64,000 nt of DNA. Origin: Nitrobacteraceae bacterium AZCC 1564. GTDB taxonomy: Bacteria > Pseudomonadota > Alphaproteobacteria > Rhizobiales > Xanthobacteraceae. This document shows, piece after piece, positions 36,799 to 46,068 of this stretch (the first letter of the stretch is position 1; every line of letters starts with the position of its first letter). Under the pieces are notes generated by a model, which was not told where the DNA came from, searched no databases, and saw nothing but the letters and a program-made list of their open reading frames with translations. Location: contig JBAGRR010000001.1 in the NCBI GenBank assembly GCA_036924835.1, forward strand, positions 1,798,001 to 1,862,000. Direction: 5' to 3'. The translations under genes and the position numbers were made by a program.

Positions 36799-37640
36799 AG
36801 CGAAGTCGCCGTCATTGATTGTGCGCCGAAGATCGAACGGATGTGGTCGCAGAGCTCACCAAAGCGTGGCGTTCCCATGGTTTGAAGGCTACGGGGCCGC
36901 CCCACATCGACATCGATCACTTCTGAGATTCTTCCTGGCCTCGGTGACATAACCACCACGCGATCACCGAGCAGGACAGCTTCCGGAATGCTATGAGTAA
37001 TGAAGACGACGGTCTTCTTCTCTTCCGACCAAACTCGCATAAGCTCCATATTCATGACTTCGCGTGTCATCGCATCGAGCGCGCCGAACGGCTCGTCCAT
37101 CAGCAAGATGCGCGGCTCGCGCATCAACGCGCGGCAAATCGAGACACGTTGCTGCATGCCGCCCGACAGCTCAAATGGGTACTTCTCAGCGAAATCTTTC
37201 AGACCCATAAAGGAAAGAAGGCCACGAGCGCGCGTGACGACTGCTTCGGACTTGTCATGCCTGAGCCTCGCAGGCAACAGAACATTCTCGAGGACCGTGT
37301 TCCATGGCAGAAGTGTCGCCTGCTGGAAAACGACACCCACGTCAGGACGTGGCTCTGTGATCGGGGAGCCCGCACATTCAGCGACTCCAGATGTCGCTTG
37401 CTCAAGGCCAGCCAAGATACGCAATAGCGTTGTTTTGCCGCAGCCGCTCGGGCCGACAACCGAAATGAATTCGCCCTCACGGATGTTGAGGTTCACCTTC
37501 GTAAGCGCGTTTACCGTTTCGCCTGAGCGCGTATTGAATCGCTTTTCCAAGTCAGCGATTCTAATCATTACCGGCTTTCCGGAAATATCGACAACACGTT
37601 CACCATCCCTGTTTTTCAGCTGAGCGCTCGAAGCAATCAT
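36795..37640 (-). CDS. NitT/TauT-family ABC ATPase (second system)
   Basis: A 281-residue ABC ATPase: Walker A GPSGCGKTT, Q-loop VFQQATLLPW, signature LSGGMQQRVSICRA, Walker B ILLMDEPFGALD and switch H in FITHSIPEAV. It opens the operon. The first ATG (37640) gives 24 extra residues; a second at 37568 with GGAAAG upstream starts directly before the nucleotide-binding domain and is equally possible. The 335 bp upstream hold a 25-bp palindrome and the end of a TetR gene. Confidence 0.88.
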   Translation of the reverse strand: MIASSAQLKNRDGERVVDISGKPVMIRIADLEKRFNTRSGETVNALTKVNLNIREGEFISVVGPSGCGKTTLLRILAGLEQATSGVAECAGSPITEPRPDVGVVFQQATLLPWNTVLENVLLPARLRHDKSEAVVTRARGLLSFMGLKDFAEKYPFELSGGMQQRVSICRALMREPRILLMDEPFGALDAMTREVMNMELMRVWSEEKKTVVFITHSIPEAVLLGDRVVVMSPRPGRISEVIDVDVGRPRSLQTMGTPRFGELCDHIRSIFGAQSMTATSL

Positions 37641-37925
37641 CCCTAATCCATTTTGCCTTAATCTATCGCGTCACATACGCGGAGATTTGGGTCTCTGTTG
37701 ACTAGAGAGTTAACTGGGCTTTTTAGGATTTGTCTAGCTACAAATATTTTTTGCTGCAAAGCATTCAGGCAACACGCGGTGCTGATTGCCTAATTCTTGT
37801 TGCTTTATCGAACGCGATGCCGCCCAAGCAAAATCCGGCCAATGGATTTAAACGTTGGTCTTTTATCTAACCAATTGGCCTTCAATCAAAAAATGGGATG
37901 TTAACGGAACCGATCATGACACTCG

Positions 37926-37950
37926 AAATCGAGTGCACTGCACTCGATTT
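37926..37950. promoter_or_regulatory. 25-bp perfect palindrome between tetR and the second ABC operon
   Basis: Twelve-base arms AAATCGAGTGCA and TGCACTCGATTT flank a single C. The site lies 26 bp after the TetR stop and 286 bp upstream of the ABC ATPase gene. Perfect symmetry of this length fits a TetR-type operator; a terminator for tetR is the alternative, though only three Ts follow on the minus strand. The remaining ~280 bp to the ATPase gene show no coding features. Confidence 0.5.
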
Positions 37951-37975
37951 ATGCTGCATGCACGATCGATTTTTT

Positions 37976-38680
37976 TCAGGATTCGACTTTGCGGCGCTCG
38001 CGGATGTCGGCCAGAGCAGGTTTCGTGTCAGTTTTTCGGCGCAACATATCTTCTGGATCGAAGACACAGAACTGCAGAACAACGTTCGTGACGTGTCGAA
38101 GCCATTCTTGACGCGAGCTGACGGAACTGAGGTCTCTGCCGAGAGCAATTTCCAAAGTGTATTGGTTTGACAGGTAGTGATAGCAAAGCGACGACAGTGT
38201 GAGATAAACCAGCGTCGGGTCGAGATCGGCCCGAAATATCTTATCTTTGCACCCGCGATCGAGAATGAAGCTCAGGGTTTCGACAAGCGGATTGTACAGG
38301 TCCCGAATCCGCTTCGACTTCCGAATGTACTTGCCGCGATGCTTGTTTTCTTCGTTCAGCAATCGGATGAGATTTGGATTGCTCTCCAACGCGAGAAAAG
38401 TGTGCTCGATCAGCTGCTCCATTGCGAATATCGGGTCACTCGCACGGATAGATAAGTCGCGCTGCTGATCGCGAAAAGCCTCGTACATCTTCTCAAGCGC
38501 GGCGACAAACAGCCCTTCCTTCGACTTGAAGTAATAGTACAGCATGTTCTTGCTGAGATTGCAGCGTTCCGCGATCCTATCAACGCGCGCCCCCTCGAAT
38601 CCGATGCGACCGAATTCGTCCATCGCGAGCTTTAGAATCTTTTCCCGAACACGAGCTGGATCGCTGCTTCGACGTGCCAA
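37976..38680 (-). CDS. TetR-family regulator between ABC importer and second Mo hydroxylase
   Basis: A 234-residue TetR-type regulator. The HTH covers about residues 12-50 (ILKLAMDEFGRIGFEGARVD, then RCNLSKNMLYYYFKSKEGLF), and the helical ligand domain follows, with the C-terminal TetR_C_6-like part. It sits between the hydroxylase large-subunit gene (137 bp upstream) and the ABC operon, all on the minus strand. It probably controls one or both in response to their substrate. Confidence 0.88.
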   Translation of the reverse strand: MARRSSDPARVREKILKLAMDEFGRIGFEGARVDRIAERCNLSKNMLYYYFKSKEGLFVAALEKMYEAFRDQQRDLSIRASDPIFAMEQLIEHTFLALESNPNLIRLLNEENKHRGKYIRKSKRIRDLYNPLVETLSFILDRGCKDKIFRADLDPTLVYLTLSSLCYHYLSNQYTLEIALGRDLSSVSSRQEWLRHVTNVVLQFCVFDPEDMLRRKTDTKPALADIRERRKVES

Positions 38681-38817
38681 GACGGACCCCCTTATCTCAG
38701 ATAGCTAAGTAAAAAATCCTCCGTATCCCAAGGCCGGTGTGCCTCTCTGGATGCGGGCAGGTTCCCACCCAGCACCAGAGAGAGCGTAAACGCCTGCGAA
38801 AATCAAACAAAAACGCG

Positions 38818-41112
38818 TCAGGCCGGCAAAGCCCCCGCACTTGCATTCTCGGCCAATTGCCAGATTTTCGGCGGCGACAGGGGCAATTCCATAGGCTGCA
38901 CATTCAGGTGAGACAGCGCATCAGCAATGGCATTTGCCATTAAGCCACCCACCGGAATGAGCCCGCCCTCTCCCGCACCCTTGGCCCCCAGAGGATTATT
39001 TGGACAAGGCTTCAATTCAACCGTGATCGACTGAATCTTAGGGAAATCGGACGCCGTTGGCATGAGATAATCGGCGAAAGAGCCCGTCAGAAGCTGCCCT
39101 TCATCGTCATAGACAAGGTGCTCGAGAAAGGCGCCGCCGAGACCTTGAACAATGGATCCAATGGCCTGCCCGTGGAGGGTCAGTGGATTGATCATACGCC
39201 CCACGTCTTCGACCGACATATAATCAAGGACCTTGACATGGCCAGTGCCAGGATCGACCGCGACATGGGCGGCCTGAGTGCCATAAGCCCATGTGTATTT
39301 CTTGTTGAGGAATTCGGCTTCGACCTCCAGCGGCTCTTCCGAAAGTTCACCAAACGGCACGCTGGACTGCCGGAACGTTGCCCGCTCTTCACCGAGCGAA
39401 ACTTCACTTGGCGCGCATCCAAAGCGAGCGGCGGCCTTCTCCCGGATGAGATCCTTTAACTTCTCAGCACCGACGAGGATTGCAGACCCTCCCATCACGG
39501 TCGAGCGGGAATGATAGGCTCCGTAACCATCCTTCACATAACTCGTGGACCCGTGAAGGATCGTGATTTTGTCGTATGAGATCTCCATCGCGTCCGCAGC
39601 GATCTGCGCCATGATGGTTTCCAGCCCCTGTCCGACCGAAGATGACCCCATGTAAACCGACAGCAATCCACCAGGTTCTAAAACCAGCCGGACCTCTTCC
39701 TTCGGGCCTGCCGCACCTCCCTCGATAAAGCTTCCAACAGCCAGCCCGTGGTAATACCCGTCGATGAGCTGCCCGCGAAGTTTGGATTTTTCCTCCCAAT
39801 TGAACTCGCGCAAGCAGCGGTCGAAAACGGCATGATAGTCACCGCTGTCGAGATCGGTCGAGCTGTCATAGGGCGTAATCGAAGCAAGCGGATAAGGCAT
39901 CTGAGCGTCAGCCACCAAATTTCGACGGCGTATTTCCACGCGATCGATCTTCAGGTCTTGAGCCGCCAGATCAATCATTCGCTCACGGATGAAATCTGTT
40001 TCGTAGCGCCCGGGCCCTCGATACGTTCCACAGGGCGTCTTATTAGTGGTCAGCATCGAGCTCTTGATATCGATGTGCTCGAAGCAATACGGGCCACTCA
40101 TGTATTGCGCGACATTACGCGGTCCGACCGAACCGTTCGTCCGGACATATGCGCCAGTATCGCACCACGCTTGCCCTCGTAGCCCGATGAACTTACCGTC
40201 GCGTGTCGCGGCGAACTCGACTTCGCACTCCACATCGCGTGCATGATTGGCGCTCATCATGTGCTCGCGCCGATCCTCCACCCATTTAACGGGCCGACCC
40301 ACGATCTTCGCCGCGGCTGGGATGAGGAAGTCTTCCGGATAGAATTCTCCGCGGGATCCGAAACCTCCGCCGACGTCGACCTCAATCAAGTCGACCGCCT
40401 CCAGTTCAAGGCCCATTTGAGCAGCGAGAGTACGGCGGTTATACCAAGCTGTCTTTGCCGCGCCCCATACGGTCAGCTTTCCGGCCGCACTATCCCACTC
40501 CGCAACGAAGCCACGCGGCTCCATGAACATCGCGGCATGCCGCTGCACCTTGAACCTTTCACGCCGAACGTAATCGGCGGTCTTGAAAGCCTCGTCCGCA
40601 TTGCCGCGGAACGCCTTCCAGGTGATGGCAACGTTTGAACCATGCTCTTCAAACAGCAGTGATTTGTTAGCCTCTGCATGAGCACGATTGGCGACGGGCG
40701 CAAGCGGCTCAATGTCCAGGCCGACATGTTCGAGCGCATCCTCTGCAATGGCCTGGCTGTCAGCAATAACCACAGCAACTGGCTCGCCGACGTAGCGAAC
40801 CTTGCCATCAGCGACCACAGGCTGGTGAAAGGTCTCGAGTTGCGGCAGCGGCTGCAATCTCAACGGAATCCGCGGCACAACGCTTCCGAAATCCTTAGCT
40901 GTCAGGACCGCGTGAACGCCGTCGAGCGCGAGAGCAGCTTGAGTATCGATCGACTTGATGATTCCATGAGCGGTGGAGCTTCGCAGAATCACCGCATGGA
41001 GCTGGTTTGGTCTATTGATATCGGCGACATATGTTCCGGCGCCCCGCACCAAGCGGAGATCCTCAACACGCTCCATGGGGCGGCCGATGTAAGAATTCGA
41101 AACTTTCATCAC
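38818..41112 (-). CDS. Molybdenum hydroxylase large subunit (CoxL/XdhA type), second system
   Basis: A 764-residue xanthine-oxidase-family catalytic subunit. The N-terminus (GRPMERVEDLRLVRGAGTYV) is that of form-II CoxL-like proteins. Cofactor loop GGGFGSRGEFYPED lies near residue 270, CGTYRGPGRYE near 385, and the active-site glutamate in LGAKGAGEGG near 715. The CO-dehydrogenase active-loop AYxCSFR is absent, so it is a hydroxylase of an organic, probably N-heteroaromatic, substrate. The ATG overlaps the small subunit stop by 4 bp. Substrate unknown; a pyridine carboxylate is plausible from the surrounding genes. Confidence 0.9.
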   Translation of the reverse strand: MMKVSNSYIGRPMERVEDLRLVRGAGTYVADINRPNQLHAVILRSSTAHGIIKSIDTQAALALDGVHAVLTAKDFGSVVPRIPLRLQPLPQLETFHQPVVADGKVRYVGEPVAVVIADSQAIAEDALEHVGLDIEPLAPVANRAHAEANKSLLFEEHGSNVAITWKAFRGNADEAFKTADYVRRERFKVQRHAAMFMEPRGFVAEWDSAAGKLTVWGAAKTAWYNRRTLAAQMGLELEAVDLIEVDVGGGFGSRGEFYPEDFLIPAAAKIVGRPVKWVEDRREHMMSANHARDVECEVEFAATRDGKFIGLRGQAWCDTGAYVRTNGSVGPRNVAQYMSGPYCFEHIDIKSSMLTTNKTPCGTYRGPGRYETDFIRERMIDLAAQDLKIDRVEIRRRNLVADAQMPYPLASITPYDSSTDLDSGDYHAVFDRCLREFNWEEKSKLRGQLIDGYYHGLAVGSFIEGGAAGPKEEVRLVLEPGGLLSVYMGSSSVGQGLETIMAQIAADAMEISYDKITILHGSTSYVKDGYGAYHSRSTVMGGSAILVGAEKLKDLIREKAAARFGCAPSEVSLGEERATFRQSSVPFGELSEEPLEVEAEFLNKKYTWAYGTQAAHVAVDPGTGHVKVLDYMSVEDVGRMINPLTLHGQAIGSIVQGLGGAFLEHLVYDDEGQLLTGSFADYLMPTASDFPKIQSITVELKPCPNNPLGAKGAGEGGLIPVGGLMANAIADALSHLNVQPMELPLSPPKIWQLAENASAGALPA

Positions 41113-41588
41113 TTGCCACCCTCATTCCGGTAGGAACTGCGCGCCTCCAGGACGGCCTCAACGATCGGGATATATCCTGAGCAACGGCAGAGATTACCCG
41201 AAAGAACATCGCGAATGCGCTCTTCGTCAGCATCCGGCTCGTGGCTGAGCAGCGCATGCGCCGTTGTGATGAATCCCGGCGTGCAAAATCCGCATTGCAA
41301 AGCGTGGTGCTTACGAAATGCGGCTTGAAGCGGCGTCAGTTCTTCGCCCGAGAGTCCCTCAACGGTGACCACTTTCTCATTCTGCGCTTGAACGGCCAAC
41401 ATCAAACACGAACGTACAGCCTCGCCATTGACCAAGACGGTGCACGCCCCGCACACACCGTGCTCGCATGCGAGATGCGTTCCTGTTTGACCGAGATTGT
41501 TTCGAATACAGTCTGCGAGCGTTGTGCGCGGCTCTACATCGGCTTTTACGGAGCTGCCGTTGAGATCGAATTCGATTTGCATAATCAA
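41109..41588 (-). CDS. Molybdenum hydroxylase 2Fe-2S small subunit, second system
   Basis: A 159-residue iron-sulfur subunit. Cysteines in LACEHGVCGACTVLVNG and RSCLMLA bind the ferredoxin-like cluster; CGFCTPG and CRCSGY bind the second. It lies 3 bp after the FAD subunit gene and overlaps the large subunit gene by 4 bp, completing an operon FAD-2Fe2S-large. It differs in gene order from the nicotinate hydroxylase operon, so it is not a recent duplication. Confidence 0.92.
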   Translation of the reverse strand: MIMQIEFDLNGSSVKADVEPRTTLADCIRNNLGQTGTHLACEHGVCGACTVLVNGEAVRSCLMLAVQAQNEKVVTVEGLSGEELTPLQAAFRKHHALQCGFCTPGFITTAHALLSHEPDADEERIRDVLSGNLCRCSGYIPIVEAVLEARSSYRNEGGK

Positions 41589-41591
41589 CTC

Positions 41592-42449
41592 CTAGATCGC
41601 CGTCTTCTTCAGGCCACGTGCAAGAAGGGTCGAGACAAGTGCCGCCCGATACTCGCTCGGCGCATGGATATCGGATGGCGGATCCACGGTTTGTCTTGCC
41701 TTCGCAGAGGCAGCGACAATCAAGCTCTCAGTCAGAGCATTTCCGTTCAGCAAGTTCTCGACTTCGGTCAATCGGATTGGCCGGTCGGCAATGCCGATGG
41801 CCCCCACATGAGCGCCAACGATTTGGTTCTTTGCATCGAGATCGTAGTAAAGAGCGACTCCCGCCATGGCGAAATCGCCTTTCCTTCGAGCAAACTCCAG
41901 AAATGCCCATTTTCGCTTTGCATTCCACGCAGGAAGGTGGATTTCGGTCAAAATCTCATCTGGCTCAAGCGTCGTTTGAAGCGGCCCCACGAAGAAATCG
42001 GCAGCTTCTTCCGTTCGTGTGCCTGATGGCCCGACGATTGTCATGCGGGCCTCGCACGTGAGCGCAATTCCCGGCATTTCCGCCGAAGGATCCGCGTGCG
42101 CGACCGACCCGCCCACCGTTCCTCGATTCCGAACCTGATAATGCGCAACGTGCTTGATCGCCTCGGCAAGCAGGGGATGACTGACAGCGAGACGCTTGTC
42201 TGCCTCGATATCGCACCAACGCACCTTTGCGCCTAATCGAACTCCATCTTGACCAACGGTAATTGCATTCAGGTTCTTCAGATGCTTGAGATCGACCAGG
42301 AGTTCCGGCGATGCGAGGCGGAAGGCCAACATTGGCATCAGGCTCTGTCCGCCGGAAATGACCTTGGCATTTCCATCTCGCGATGCGAGCAACTTTACAG
42401 CTTCATCGACAGAAGTGGGCGCTGCGTACTCTAGAACCGGAGGCTTCAT
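41592..42449 (-). CDS. Molybdenum hydroxylase FAD-binding subunit, second system
   Basis: A 285-residue CoxM-type FAD subunit with ISGGQSLMPMLAFRLAS (about residues 36-52) and NRGTVGGSVAHADPSAEMP (about 108-126) as flavin-binding loops. It is the first gene of the operon; the promoter with a 17-bp spacer and an overlapping palindrome lies 107 bp upstream, shared with a divergent amidohydrolase. It transfers electrons from the hydroxylase to an unknown acceptor. Confidence 0.9.
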   Translation of the reverse strand: MKPPVLEYAAPTSVDEAVKLLASRDGNAKVISGGQSLMPMLAFRLASPELLVDLKHLKNLNAITVGQDGVRLGAKVRWCDIEADKRLAVSHPLLAEAIKHVAHYQVRNRGTVGGSVAHADPSAEMPGIALTCEARMTIVGPSGTRTEEAADFFVGPLQTTLEPDEILTEIHLPAWNAKRKWAFLEFARRKGDFAMAGVALYYDLDAKNQIVGAHVGAIGIADRPIRLTEVENLLNGNALTESLIVAASAKARQTVDPPSDIHAPSEYRAALVSTLLARGLKKTAI

Positions 42450-42555
42450 TTCGCCCCCCAGTAAGAAACAACCATCGGCTTACGGCCTCCTCCAATATAG
42501 TCTACCCGCGCCTTATCCAAGCTGACGGCTGTCGCGACCGGGCAAATCCAATTTC

Positions 42556-42586
42556 ACTATATGGATTGTTGACTATTCGGTCAACA
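42556..42586 (-). promoter_or_regulatory. Promoter of the second hydroxylase operon with overlapping GTTGAC palindrome
   Basis: On the minus strand, TTGACC (42579-42584) and TATAGT (42556-42561) are separated by exactly 17 bp, a good sigma-70-like promoter. The -35 box is buried in the palindrome TGTTGACTATTCGGTCAACA (42567-42586), which matches sites at 46018 and 49717. Binding there would block transcription of the hydroxylase operon and perhaps the divergent amidohydrolase gene. The plus-strand -10 is weak (TAGCTT). Confidence 0.65.
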
Positions 42587-42638
42587 CATGGGTAGCTTCC
42601 ATTAACATCGCATGAGATCATAAAAGTGGGGATTTGTA

Positions 42639-43592
42639 ATGCATAACAATGTGCCAGTTGTCGCAATCGAGGAACACTATTGGGATCCCGAACTGGCGAA
42701 GCATTTCCCGAGCGGTGAGAACAAGTCCCACGTCCAGGACTTATTGACCGAGATCGGCAACGTTCGGCTACGCGCGATGGATGAGGCCGGAATTGACATC
42801 CAGATTCTTTCCCACGGTGCACCGGCGGCGCAAAAGCTTCCAGCAGAACTGGCTGTTGATCTCACAAAACAAACAAATGATCGACTTGCCGAAGCCTGCG
42901 CCAAGTATCCATCCCGCTTTGCAGCATTTGCGGCTCTTCCGACCCCCGTTCCGGAACAAGCTGCCTTGGAGCTTGAGAGGTGCGTTAAGGATCTCGGCTT
43001 CAAGGGAGCAATGATCCATGGCTTAACGAACGGCCTGTTTATCGACGATAAGCGGTTCTGGCCGATCTTTGAGGTCGCCGAGAAGCTGGATGTTCCGATT
43101 TATCTGCACCCTTCGGTTCCGAATTCAGAAGTGACGAAGCTTTACTACGACGATTACGCGGCTGAATTTCCGACGGTGATCCGGCCGGCTTGGGGATTCA
43201 CGGTCGAAACAGCGACCGTTGCAATCCGGCTTATTTTAAGCAGAGCCCTGGAAAAATACCCGAAGCTGCAGATCATTCTCGGACATCTTGGAGAGACGCT
43301 TCCATTTTTGCTCTGGCGCATCAATCAAGCTCTCGCCCGCCCAGGCCAGAAGCCACTCGATTTCCGCAAGCAGTTCTGTGAGCATTTTCACGTCACCACC
43401 AGCGGATTTTTTTCCACTCCAGCGCTCATTTGCACCATGCTTGAGCTTGGTATCGACCGGGTTATGTTCGCCGTCGACTACCCCTACGTCGTGAACCAGG
43501 ACGGTATGGATTGGATAGAGCAACTTCAACTATCGCCGGACGACAAGCGCAAACTCGTCGGGGACAACGCACGGAAACTTCTGAAGCTGTGA
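42639..43592 (+). CDS. Amidohydrolase-2 family, non-oxidative aromatic decarboxylase-like protein
   Basis: A 317-residue TIM-barrel metal enzyme of the amidohydrolase-2 (ACMSD/gamma-resorcylate decarboxylase) family. The first metal ligands are E11 and H13 in AIEEHYW; further ligands lie in IYLHPSVP and AVDYPY, and GHLGETLPFLLWRINQA is typical of the decarboxylases. Members remove a carboxyl group from hydroxylated aromatic or heteroaromatic acids. Divergent from a Mo hydroxylase operon and sharing its operator, it may decarboxylate the hydroxylated product. This resembles picolinate breakdown, where a PicC-type decarboxylase of this family follows hydroxylation, but the exact substrate is not proven. 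Confidence 0.85.
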   Translation: MHNNVPVVAIEEHYWDPELAKHFPSGENKSHVQDLLTEIGNVRLRAMDEAGIDIQILSHGAPAAQKLPAELAVDLTKQTNDRLAEACAKYPSRFAAFAALPTPVPEQAALELERCVKDLGFKGAMIHGLTNGLFIDDKRFWPIFEVAEKLDVPIYLHPSVPNSEVTKLYYDDYAAEFPTVIRPAWGFTVETATVAIRLILSRALEKYPKLQIILGHLGETLPFLLWRINQALARPGQKPLDFRKQFCEHFHVTTSGFFSTPALICTMLELGIDRVMFAVDYPYVVNQDGMDWIEQLQLSPDDKRKLVGDNARKLLKL

Positions 43593-43599
43593 GCGTGGA

Positions 43600-44514
43600 A
43601 TGACCGTGCTGCCAACGATACCGACTGAACTATCAGACCTTATGGCGACGGTGGGCCCGATTTGGGCCTCCAACACCAAAGGCCATATTCAGTTGATGAT
43701 CGACAAATTCACCGACGTACTTAAGTGGTCGCCAAAGGATAATATAGCTGTCGAGTCCATCTCCTATGGGGAGCATGAGAGACAGAAATTTGAGCTTTTT
43801 AACCCCTCGAGAGGAACTGTCGGCCGAAGGCCCGCTCTCATTTTCGTGCATGGAGGCGCCTTTACTGAGGGCAGTCGGCATCGCAGCAGCGAGATCTACG
43901 CTAACGTGCTGTATTACTTTGCACGGCACGGTGTCGTCGGCGTCAATCTCGGCTACCGCCTTGCTCCAGAGGTTCAATATCCGGAAGCAACCTACGATAT
44001 CGCGAAAGTCGTAAGGTGGGTCCAAGCCAACGCCAACCAGCTTAACGTCGATCCGAAGCGCATATTTCTCATGGGCCACTCCGCTGGAGGTGCACATGTA
44101 GGGAGCTACGCCTACGACAAGAGGCTACAGCCCGCGAGCGGCCATGGTCTTGCCGGCGTTCTGATTATCAGCGGGAGGGTGCGCGCTGACGCGAGGGATG
44201 ACAATCCGAACGCGAAACGCGTCATGGCCTACTACGGCTCGGATACATCCGTTTACGACGATCTATCCCCGGTTTCGCACGTGGACGCCCAAAGCCCACC
44301 GACGTTCGTGGCCTGCGCGGAGTTCGAAAATCCTTTGATCGACGTTTATTGCTTCGAGCTCGCCCATCGACTTGCGGTGTCAAAGGGGCGCGCTCCACCA
44401 TTCATGTGGTTGAAGGGCCACAATCACACATCGATTATCGCCCACTTCAACACCGCAGAGGACGAGCTAGGTCGCGCTTGCCTCAGATTTATGCAGGAAA
44501 CGCCGCCATCTTAA
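43600..44514 (+). CDS. Alpha/beta hydrolase (esterase/arylformamidase-like)
   Basis: A 304-residue alpha/beta hydrolase of the HSL/kynurenine-formamidase-like group. HGGAF near residue 85 supplies the oxyanion hole, the nucleophile is S161 in GHSAGG, and the catalytic histidine is probably in KGHNHTS near residue 279. It starts 7 bp after the amidohydrolase gene, so the two form an operon. Removal of a formyl group or ester from a ring-cleavage product is a reasonable guess; no specific substrate is indicated. Confidence 0.82.
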   Translation: MTVLPTIPTELSDLMATVGPIWASNTKGHIQLMIDKFTDVLKWSPKDNIAVESISYGEHERQKFELFNPSRGTVGRRPALIFVHGGAFTEGSRHRSSEIYANVLYYFARHGVVGVNLGYRLAPEVQYPEATYDIAKVVRWVQANANQLNVDPKRIFLMGHSAGGAHVGSYAYDKRLQPASGHGLAGVLIISGRVRADARDDNPNAKRVMAYYGSDTSVYDDLSPVSHVDAQSPPTFVACAEFENPLIDVYCFELAHRLAVSKGRAPPFMWLKGHNHTSIIAHFNTAEDELGRACLRFMQETPPS

Positions 44515-44530
44515 GCTCGTTCACTAGGCG

Positions 44531-45950
44531 TCAGGCAAGCCTGACGCCGGTAAACTTCGGCTGTGTGTATTCCTCGAGCGCATATGGAAGTCCCTCGCGG
44601 CCGACGCCCGACCTGCCGACACCTCCAAATGGATAGTTGTCGAGACGGAAGCGGCTGGCTTCGTTGATCCAGACCGAGCCCGCTCTCAGCTCTTCCGAGA
44701 TTCGCATCGCTGAAGTAAGGCTCGTCGTGAAACACGACGCCTGCAGCCCAAATTCACACTCGTTGGCGATTTTAATCGCATGGTCGAGGCTGTCAGCACG
44801 CATAACAACAACCACTGGACCAAAGACCTCCTCACGAATCAGGCGAGCTTCAGCGGGAGGATCGACAACGATCGTTGGCGGAATGACGCATCCGACGCTT
44901 TCCCCAGAGCTCACGATGCTGCAACCCAGCGCTCGCGCGTCTTCAAGCATTGATGTTATCCGGGGCTGCAGCGCGCGCGTTCACGACTGGGCCCAAATCT
45001 GTATCAGGCAGCTTGGGGTCTCCCACCTTGAGCCGCTTAGACGCCTCGACGAAGCGATCGAGAAACTTATCGAAAATCGGTGCTTCTACGATAATCCGCT
45101 GGGTCGAAATGCACTGCTGCCCACTCGCCTCGAATGACGACGGAATCAGGCGCGCAACGGCATCTTCGAGATTTGCGTCTGCAGCCACGATATTTGCCGA
45201 GTTTCCGCCAAGCTCGCCCAGGAAACGCTTCGCACCTGCAGCGCGCGCCAGAGCGTCCCCCGCCGCGGTTCCTCCCGTCAGTGTGACGACATCGATGTCT
45301 GGATGCGCGGCAAGTGCAAGCGCTTCGTCACGATCGCCCGGAATGACGTGAATGAGCCCCTCCGGCAGGCCCGCTTGGACAAATGCCTTCGCAATTGTTG
45401 CCGCGATCTGCGTGCCTTCGAGACTTGGCTTGATAATGACCGCATTTCCGGTCACGAGCGCCGGCGCGACTTTCTGAACCAGCAAGTTGGAGGGCGCATT
45501 GAATGGCGTGATTGCCGCAACCACCCCGTAAGGGACGCGCCGCGTAAATCCGAACAACCCCTTTCCCGCGGGAACAGCATCGAGCGGAAGGACCTCACCG
45601 CCCACGCTATGGATATGCTGCGCACAGGCCTGAATAAACGCAATACTGCGCTTCACTTCCATTTCTGCCGCCCGGCGCGGCTTGCCAATGTGCGAGATCG
45701 TCATTGCCACCAAGCGTTCGAACTCGCTTTCAAGGACCTTGGCTGCAGCGACAATCCAGGACGCACGCTGATGAGCAGATGCCTTGGCAGATGCTTGGAA
45801 GGCCAATCGAGCCGATTTTGCGGCCCGATCAACCGCCTCATTCCCTCCTGGTTGCACTTCGAAGGCGGCGACTTGGGTCCATGGATCGACAACCGTGAAA
45901 CGACCATCCTTCGTTACAGGCGCGCGCATAGAACTGTCTGCCATCTTCAT
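44531..45950 (-). pseudogene. NAD-dependent aldehyde dehydrogenase, disrupted by a +1 frameshift
   Basis: Two overlapping frames add up to one ALDH of about 470 residues. The first (45950 down to 44943) includes ITPFNAPSNLLVQKVAPAL, the catalytic glutamate in GELGGNSAN and cysteine in SGQQCIS. It ends right after DLGPVVNARAAA. The second (from 44950 down to 44531) resumes with MLEDARALGCSIV and carries EEVFGPVVVV and the C-terminal NYPFGG. Removing one base of the GGGG run at 44962-44965 restores the expected A-R-I-T-S junction. It is divergent from aspartate dehydrogenase with a palindromic operator between. Either decay or a base error explains the break. Confidence 0.85.
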
Positions 45951-46017
45951 CCTTATATTCCTGCTCTCTGATGCGCACTACCGCGGCGCTCCATACCTGA
46001 CTTAGAAGCTTGACATC

Positions 46018-46039
46018 ATGTTGACTGTATAGTCAACAT
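46018..46039. promoter_or_regulatory. ATGTTGACT-N4-AGTCAACAT operator between ALDH and aspartate dehydrogenase
   Basis: Perfect nine-base arms ATGTTGACT and AGTCAACAT with a GTAT spacer sit in the 118 bp between divergent genes. It is the best-matched member of the palindrome family also found at 42567-42586 and 49717-49734, and therefore probably the strongest operator for the shared regulator. Confidence 0.65.
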
Positions 46040-46068
46040 ATAGATGACCTCGGATCGTGGAGTTTCCC

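Noticed and set aside
38818-41112. Aerobic CO dehydrogenase large subunit
   Set aside because: The CO-dehydrogenase active-site loop AYxCSFR is missing; form-II-like or organic-substrate hydroxylase is more likely.
42593-42598. Plus-strand -10 box for the amidohydrolase
   Set aside because: TAGCTT at an 18-bp spacer is a poor match; not enough to call a promoter.
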